Below the pieces are notes generated by a model. It was not told the DNA's origin and searched no databases. It saw only the letters and a list, made by a program, of their open reading frames with translations. A stretch of 64,000 bases of DNA from Pedobacter panaciterrae (lineage in GTDB: Bacteria > Bacteroidota > Bacteroidia > Sphingobacteriales > Sphingobacteriaceae): assembly GCF_013204795.1 (NCBI RefSeq), contig NZ_JABMKW010000008.1, forward strand, positions 186,001 to 250,000. Direction: 5' to 3'. Position 1 is the first letter of the stretch. Each line of letters starts with the position of its first letter. A program made the translations under genes and the position numbers. Of the stretch, positions 58,544 to 64,000 are shown piece after piece.

Positions 58544-61500
58544 ATGAAAAAAAAGCGATTTGTTGCTTTAATAAAAACAGCAATGAGGATATCTATAGCC
58601 CAAATATTTCTTGTAGTTCTATTCACATGTGGCGCAGCGGCAAAAAATGCTGGCGCTCAGGGAATATTGAATAAAGAAATTTCCATCAGCATTAATGATG
58701 CTAAGGTAACCGAGATATTAAATGAAATTCAAAACCAAACAAAAGTTAAATTTATTTATAGTCCATCGGTAATTAAGTCTGAGCGAAAAACATCAGCAAA
58801 CTATACCAAAAAACGGCTTGGAGACATCCTTGACGAGACATTAAATCCACTAAGTATCTTCTATAAGGTAATTGATAACAGAATTATTCTGTACGAAAAA
58901 GATATGTCTAAGAAGACTAATGAGCCAAATACCAATAAGCCCCCTGTTCCACTCAAAGGTAAGGTAACTTCAACAAAAGGAGAAACATTACCCGGGGTAA
59001 GTGTAAAAGTAAAAGGTACTACAACAGCTACTATTACAGATATAAATGGAAATTTTGCCATTAGTGTGCCTGATGCTAATGCTGTTTTGGTTTTTTCTTA
59101 TATCGGTTTTACGTCAAAAGAAGTTCCGGTTAATGGCCAGAGCACTTTAAATGTTCAGCTTGTCGAAGAAGAAACTTCATTAGGTGAAGTTGTTGTTCTG
59201 GGATACTCGACACAAAAGAAAAAGGACCTTACCGGGGCCGTTTCTGTGGTGAATGTTGCCGACATGATTAAACAACCCAGCCCATCCATAAATAATCTGT
59301 TGCAAGGACAGGCCTCTGGGGTTACCATTTTGGGTTCGGGACAACCTGGAGAAGAGCCTCAGGTGCGTATCAGGGGAGTAAATACTTTTGGCAATAACAA
59401 CCCACTTTACGTGGTTGATGGTGTTCCAACGCTCAATGTAGCCGATATTAATCCGAATGATATAGAATCGATGCAGGTGTTAAAAGATGCAGGATCAGCT
59501 TCAATTTACGGATCACGTGCGGCAAATGGAGTTATTGTAATCAGTACTAAAAAAGGTAAGGATAAAGTAAAGGTACAATATGATGCTTATTATGGTACAC
59601 AGCGACCTAAAACAGGAAACGTTTGGAATATTTTGTCGCCACAGGAGATGGCAAATCTGAAAAGACTTGCTGAAGCAAATACTGGAGAAACTGAATTTGA
59701 TGATCCACTATATGGAAATGGTCCAACCTATGTATTGCCCGATTATATCTATCCACTAGGGGCTAAAGAGGGAGATCCATCTGTAAACCCATCCTTATAT
59801 AATGTAAAACCGTTATTTACTTCTGATGAAGAGTATAATAACTTTTACAGAATTAATAGAGCAAACAAAGCAGGAACGAACTGGTATGATGAAATATTTA
59901 ACCCGGCACCAATAACCAGTCAGAACATCTCTGTAAGTGGCGGTTCAGATCAGGGGAGTTATCTTTTCTCTGCAAATTATTTCAATCAGAAAGGAACATT
60001 GGATAGAACTTATCTAAAAAGATATACAGTGCGTTCTAATACTCAATATAACATTGGAAAATATGTCAGGGTTGGAGAGAACTTAGCTTATACCATTACA
60101 AATAATCCTAAAATAGACGGGCTTAGTGGTGACAATGCTATAGGGCATGCTTTTAGAGAGCAACCTATTATCCCTGTATATGATATTATGGGGAATTTCG
60201 CAGGTGGTTATGGTGGGAAATTAGGCGATGCCTATAATCCGGTAGCCATGCTGTATCGTACTAAAGATAATAAGGCAACAGACAACAGGTTATTTGGAAA
60301 TATCTTTGCAGAGGCAGATATTTTGCCTTTTTTAACACTTAGAACTGCATTTGGTGCCGATTCATTTTCAGGCGCATCCAGATCATTTGTTTTTCCTCAA
60401 TATGAAAATGCAGAGAATACAACTAGTAACAGTTATGCCGAATCTTCAAATACTGGATTAGAATACACCTGGACAAATACCTTATCATTTAACAAAACTT
60501 TTAACCTGCATAGTTTAAAGGTATTGGTAGGAACTGAGTACAACAAGAACCGGTATAGCACCATGAGCGGAAGTAACAAAGGCTATTTCTCATTTGATCC
60601 CGATTATACAAACCTTTCGAATGGTAGCGGCCCAATGGAAACTGTTAGTGAAAGAACTGCTGATGCTTTGTTCTCACTAATAGGGCGTGTTGATTATGCA
60701 TTTAATGACAAATATCTTATCGGAGCTACTATCCGTAGAGATGGTTCATCTAAATTCCTGAAAAACACATATGGAGTTTTTCCCGCAGTAAGTGGTGCCT
60801 GGAGGATCTCAAAAGAAAGCTTTTTATCTGATGTGAAATGGATTACGGATCTAAAAATAAGAGGTGGCTGGGGTATTATGGGTAACCAGGTAAATGTTTC
60901 CGGTGCCAACTCCTTTACAACATTTGGTAGTTCAATTGGCCAGTCTTATTATGCAATAGGTGGCGGAAATGCTGTAGTTGCAGGATTCTTTCAAAATCAA
61001 ACCGGAAATCCGGATGCAAAATGGGAGAAAAATGTAAACTCAAACTTTGGTTTTGATGCAACATTATTTGGTGGCGGTATAGAGATCTCTGCTGATTATT
61101 ACCAGAAAAATGTTCGTGATCTTTTGTACAATCCAGAAATGATTGGAACTGTTGGTGCTGCTACTGTGCCATTTGTTAACATAGCTCAAATGAAAAATGA
61201 TGGGTTCGATATTTCGTTAACAGGACATAAAGATGTAGGAAGCGATCTTAAACTTAATGCCACTGCAACAATTACCACCTACCGTAACGAGATAAAAAAA
61301 GTATCTGGAGATGTAGATTATTACGATGTAGATTCAAGAAGATTTGATGGTAGTCGTATTATTCGTAATGCTGTAGGACACTCGGTTAGTGAATTCTTTG
61401 GTTATAAAATAGCCGGATTCTGGAATTCAGACAATGAAATTGAAGCTGCAAATACAAAAGCTCAAGCTGTTACCGGTGATCCAAATACTGTTTATCAGGA

Positions 61501-62107
61501 TGATGTTAAAGTCGGCAGGTTTAAATACGCAGATGTAAATGGCGACGGAATGATTACGGCCGATGACAGAACCTTTTTAGGTAATGCAAATCCGGATTTC
61601 AGTTACGGGCTTAACCTGGGTGCTAGTTTTAAAAACTTCGACTTTAGTGCTTTCTTTTATGGTGTTCAAGGCAATTCAATTTGGAATCAGGTAAAATGGT
61701 GGACAGATTTTGTGCCTTCTTTTGGCGGAGCAAAAAGCCACACAGCTCTTTATGACTCATGGACACCCTCGCATCAGAATGCAAAGGCACCAATACAGGA
61801 AACAACCCAATCTTTTAGCACAAACAGTGTCCCTAATTCTTATTTCGTAGAAAAAGGATCTTACCTGAGACTTAAAAACGTGCAAATTGGTTATACACTC
61901 GCTGCAAATAAGCTTCAAAAGCTGGGTGTTAACAGGCTAAGGGTTTATATCTCTGCGGCCAATTTGTTCACAGTAACAAAATATTCAGGAGTAGATCCGG
62001 AAGTTGGAACCTCAAGTGAAACAGGACAGCAAACAGCCTACGGGGTTGATGACGGTTCTTATCCAAGTCAACGGACTTTTTTACTGGGTTTAAATTTACA
62101 GTTTTAA
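58544..62107 (+). CDS. susC: SusC-like TonB receptor with STN signalling domain
   Basis: TonB-dependent receptor of 1187 residues. After the signal (AMRISIAQIFLVVLFTCGAAAKNAGA|Q) the N-terminal secretin-and-TonB (STN) domain occupies about 45-125 (ISINDAKVTEILNEIQNQTKVKFIYSPSV). The carboxypeptidase-like domain (about 137-220) begins LKGKVTSTKGETLPGVSVKV; a plug (about 225-340, NPLYVVDGVPTLN) and the barrel ending QRTFLLGLNLQF complete it. The STN domain would contact FecR and trigger the sigma factor upon ligand. This and the SusD at 62128 form a second glycan import pair. Confidence 0.95.
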   Translation: MKKKRFVALIKTAMRISIAQIFLVVLFTCGAAAKNAGAQGILNKEISISINDAKVTEILNEIQNQTKVKFIYSPSVIKSERKTSANYTKKRLGDILDETLNPLSIFYKVIDNRIILYEKDMSKKTNEPNTNKPPVPLKGKVTSTKGETLPGVSVKVKGTTTATITDINGNFAISVPDANAVLVFSYIGFTSKEVPVNGQSTLNVQLVEEETSLGEVVVLGYSTQKKKDLTGAVSVVNVADMIKQPSPSINNLLQGQASGVTILGSGQPGEEPQVRIRGVNTFGNNNPLYVVDGVPTLNVADINPNDIESMQVLKDAGSASIYGSRAANGVIVISTKKGKDKVKVQYDAYYGTQRPKTGNVWNILSPQEMANLKRLAEANTGETEFDDPLYGNGPTYVLPDYIYPLGAKEGDPSVNPSLYNVKPLFTSDEEYNNFYRINRANKAGTNWYDEIFNPAPITSQNISVSGGSDQGSYLFSANYFNQKGTLDRTYLKRYTVRSNTQYNIGKYVRVGENLAYTITNNPKIDGLSGDNAIGHAFREQPIIPVYDIMGNFAGGYGGKLGDAYNPVAMLYRTKDNKATDNRLFGNIFAEADILPFLTLRTAFGADSFSGASRSFVFPQYENAENTTSNSYAESSNTGLEYTWTNTLSFNKTFNLHSLKVLVGTEYNKNRYSTMSGSNKGYFSFDPDYTNLSNGSGPMETVSERTADALFSLIGRVDYAFNDKYLIGATIRRDGSSKFLKNTYGVFPAVSGAWRISKESFLSDVKWITDLKIRGGWGIMGNQVNVSGANSFTTFGSSIGQSYYAIGGGNAVVAGFFQNQTGNPDAKWEKNVNSNFGFDATLFGGGIEISADYYQKNVRDLLYNPEMIGTVGAATVPFVNIAQMKNDGFDISLTGHKDVGSDLKLNATATITTYRNEIKKVSGDVDYYDVDSRRFDGSRIIRNAVGHSVSEFFGYKIAGFWNSDNEIEAANTKAQAVTGDPNTVYQDDVKVGRFKYADVNGDGMITADDRTFLGNANPDFSYGLNLGASFKNFDFSAFFYGVQGNSIWNQVKWWTDFVPSFGGAKSHTALYDSWTPSHQNAKAPIQETTQSFSTNSVPNSYFVEKGSYLRLKNVQIGYTLAANKLQKLGVNRLRVYISAANLFTVTKYSGVDPEVGTSSETGQQTAYGVDDGSYPSQRTFLLGLNLQF

Positions 62108-62127
62108 TTACCTAACGGTTTAAGGAA

Positions 62128-63918
62128 ATGAAAAGATCAACATATATATTACTAGCTGTGCTGTTATTTACAGGACAACTATTTTATTCTTGTAAAAAGG
62201 CTTTAATACAGCCACCTCTTGGCTCATTATCAGAAGAGCTTGTTGCTAACAAAAATGGTGTAAATGGACTGCTAATTGGCGCTTATGCCGCTTTAGATGG
62301 TATGCAAGGTGGCGATGTTGCATTGGGTGGGGGCGATGCCTGGCAAGCCTCTCCTACGAACTGGGTTTTTGGCTCTGTGGTAGGTGGTGACGCTTCTAAA
62401 GGAAGCGACGGTGCAGATCAGCCGGCTATTGATCCAATTGCCAATTTTTACTCAGGAGCAACCAATGCTTTTTATGATGGCAAATGGAAAGCACTATATG
62501 AAGGTGTTACACGTACAAATAATGTTTTAAAGCTGATGGCAAAAGCTACAGATCTGAGCGAAGCAGAGCGTAAAAGTATTGGCGCCCAGGCACGTTTTTT
62601 ACGTGGTCACTATTATTTCGAATTAAAAAAGATGTGGAATATGGTTCCCTGGATTGATGAAACCACAACTAACTTTAATCAACCTAACAATGTGGATATA
62701 TGGCCGCAAATTACTGATGATCTGAAGTATGCTTATGAAAATTTACTTCCAGCTCAATCTGAAATAGGGAGGGCAAATAAATGGGCAGCGGGTGCATATC
62801 TTGCCAAGGCTTACTTGTACCAGCATAAATATGACCTGGCCAAACCAGTATTTGATGCGGTTATTACACAAGGTCAAACCAGCTCAGGCCTAAAATATGA
62901 TCTGAATAAAAATTTTGAAGACAACTGGTTGCCAAGCAGAGAAAATAATCCGGAAGCAGTTTTTGTGATCCAAATGGCTGCAAACGCAGATCCAACAGGA
63001 CCTTCAAATGCCAACAATGGCGACATGCTTAATTTCCCTTATGGGGATGGAAGCCCTTTTAGCTGCTGCGGATTTTTCCAGCCTTCAATAGATTTGGTAA
63101 ACCATTTTAGAACAAACCCCGCTACAGGATTACCATATTTAACAAACTTTAATAGTTTCCCTGTAAAAACAGATATGGGAGTAGAGGCTGGCCAAAATTT
63201 CACGCCAGATGAAGGAACACTTGATCCACGTTTGGATTGGACTGCCGGTCGTCGCGGCATACCTTATCACGACTGGGGAATTTACCCTGGTAAACCATGG
63301 GCAAGAGATCAAAGTTATGGCGGTCCATATGGACCAAAAAAGAACGTTTATTGGAGTGAAAATGCAGATAGCGATGGAGACCAGGGCACCTGGGCACCGG
63401 GAACGGCTGTTAACTATTCAATTATCCGTTTTGCGGATGTACTTTTAATGGCTGCCGAATGTGAGGCACAAATTGGAAGTTTAGGTAAAGCTCAGGAATA
63501 CGTAAACAGGGTTAGGGCAAGAGCCGCGGATCATGAAAGCTGGCTTTTTAAATATAAAGATGATGAAGACCCTTCTGCCGGATTCTCTGATGAACCGGCA
63601 GCCAATTACAAAATCAATGAATATCCGGCAGGAAACTTCACAAGTCAAGGTAAAGACTATGCCTTAAGAGCGATCTATTATGAAAGGAAAATAGAGCTGG
63701 CAATGGAAGGTCACCGATTCTTTGATTTGGTGCGATGGGGTATAGCCGATCAGGAATTAAATGCCTATTTTAGCTATCAGGGAAAAATTACGTCTGACGT
63801 GAGGAACGGTAAGTTTGTTAAGGGCAAGAATGATTATTACCCAATACCACAGCGCCAGATAGACTTAAGCCAATCTAATGGTGCGCCGGTTTTAAAACAG
63901 AACCCAGGATATAATTAA
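62128..63918 (+). CDS. susD: SusD/RagB-like outer-membrane lipoprotein
   Basis: Glycan-binding partner of the preceding SusC, 596 residues. Lipoprotein signal LLFTGQLFYSC; the SusD N-region has LVANKNGVNGLLIGAYAALDG and the TPR helices SIGAQARFLRGHYYFELKKMWNMVPWI; the C-terminal RagB block has YSIIRFADVLLMAAECEAQIGSLGKAQEYVNRVRARA and YERKIELAMEGHRFFDLVRWG. It begins 21 bases after susC. The target glycan cannot be deduced. Confidence 0.95.
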   Translation: MKRSTYILLAVLLFTGQLFYSCKKALIQPPLGSLSEELVANKNGVNGLLIGAYAALDGMQGGDVALGGGDAWQASPTNWVFGSVVGGDASKGSDGADQPAIDPIANFYSGATNAFYDGKWKALYEGVTRTNNVLKLMAKATDLSEAERKSIGAQARFLRGHYYFELKKMWNMVPWIDETTTNFNQPNNVDIWPQITDDLKYAYENLLPAQSEIGRANKWAAGAYLAKAYLYQHKYDLAKPVFDAVITQGQTSSGLKYDLNKNFEDNWLPSRENNPEAVFVIQMAANADPTGPSNANNGDMLNFPYGDGSPFSCCGFFQPSIDLVNHFRTNPATGLPYLTNFNSFPVKTDMGVEAGQNFTPDEGTLDPRLDWTAGRRGIPYHDWGIYPGKPWARDQSYGGPYGPKKNVYWSENADSDGDQGTWAPGTAVNYSIIRFADVLLMAAECEAQIGSLGKAQEYVNRVRARAADHESWLFKYKDDEDPSAGFSDEPAANYKINEYPAGNFTSQGKDYALRAIYYERKIELAMEGHRFFDLVRWGIADQELNAYFSYQGKITSDVRNGKFVKGKNDYYPIPQRQIDLSQSNGAPVLKQNPGYN

Positions 63919-63938
63919 TCTGAACATAACCTAAAACA

Positions 63939-64000
63939 ATGAACCAACCACAACGTTTTTTATCACTCGATGTATTTCGGGGTATGACAGTCTGTTTCAT
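63939..64000 (+). CDS. NagX/DUF5009-like acyltransferase (start only)
   Basis: Only the first 20 codons are inside the window. MNQPQRFLSLDVFRGMTVCF matches the opening of the heparan-alpha-glucosaminide N-acetyltransferase-like/DUF5009 membrane proteins, whose first helix begins RxLSLDVFRG. Family members in glycan loci are thought to modify or re-acetylate amino sugars. It starts 21 bases after the susD gene, so it is in the same operon. Confidence 0.7.
   Translation, partial: MNQPQRFLSLDVFRGMTVCF

Noticed and set aside
1-64000. tRNA, rRNA, CRISPR or transposase
   Set aside because: Read through both strands for these and saw no convincing candidate; a computed search was not possible.

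Overview
The window looks like the chromosome of a Bacteroidota bacterium, most likely a soil or water Sphingobacteriaceae of the Pedobacter type; this is inferred from gene content, not from a database search. Pointers are two SusC/SusD pairs, an ECF sigma/FecR pair, a triple-tyrosine (Y_Y_Y) regulator, many lipoproteins with SCKK-type signal ends, AT-rich DNA, few Shine-Dalgarno sequences and many -7 boxes of the Bacteroidota form TAnnTTTG. No tRNA, rRNA, CRISPR array or insertion sequence was recognised.

Layout. 1-3.8 kb (minus): heavy-metal type RND efflux operon, read as response regulator, histidine kinase, TolC-like channel, membrane fusion protein (cut by the left edge). 4.2-10 kb: J-domain/KTSC protein, small lipoproteins, a DUF3267 metalloprotease-like protein, a DUF1080 protein, a possible outer-membrane phospholipase, a serine hydrolase and ribose-5-phosphate isomerase. 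10-15 kb: cation diffusion facilitator, then a YbbP/YbbA-like ABC exporter facing a TesA-like esterase. 15.7-19.8 kb: DNA polymerase IV plus a DnaE-type polymerase, a mutagenesis-cassette arrangement. 20-28 kb: KgtP-like transporter, serine hydrolase, thioredoxin, DUF1684, TPR, DinB-fold protein, AlkB, TetR/DoxX and an LEA-like lipoprotein. 28-33.4 kb: operon of a PIG-L (LmbE) deacetylase, a 49-residue membrane protein, a sodium:solute symporter and a sialidase-like enzyme. 33.4-41.4 kb: DUF2911, M1 aminopeptidase, a lipoprotein gene broken in its signal peptide, and cytochrome bd oxidase. 40.5-44.2 kb: a glycine-rich secreted protein plus a large beta-barrel protein.

44.3 kb to the end holds two adjoining polysaccharide utilisation loci. 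Locus 1: Y_Y_Y/LuxR transmembrane regulator, SusC, SusD, GH30, GH5-CBM6 and a seven-heme cytochrome c. Locus 2: ECF sigma factor, FecR anti-sigma, STN-bearing SusC, SusD and the start of a NagX/DUF5009-like acyltransferase cut by the right edge. The first SusC lacks an STN domain and is preceded by an 18-bp direct repeat that could bind the regulator; the second SusC has the STN domain expected for sigma/FecR signalling. A beta-glucan target (possibly beta-1,6-glucan) for locus 1 is an inference from GH30 plus GH5.

The most noteworthy points are the repeat-type operators ahead of the TolC and SusC genes, the unannotated 49-residue protein coupled to the symporter, the seven-heme cytochrome in a glycan locus, and a one-base signal-peptide frameshift at 37.75 kb. 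No clearly new defence or mobile system is visible.
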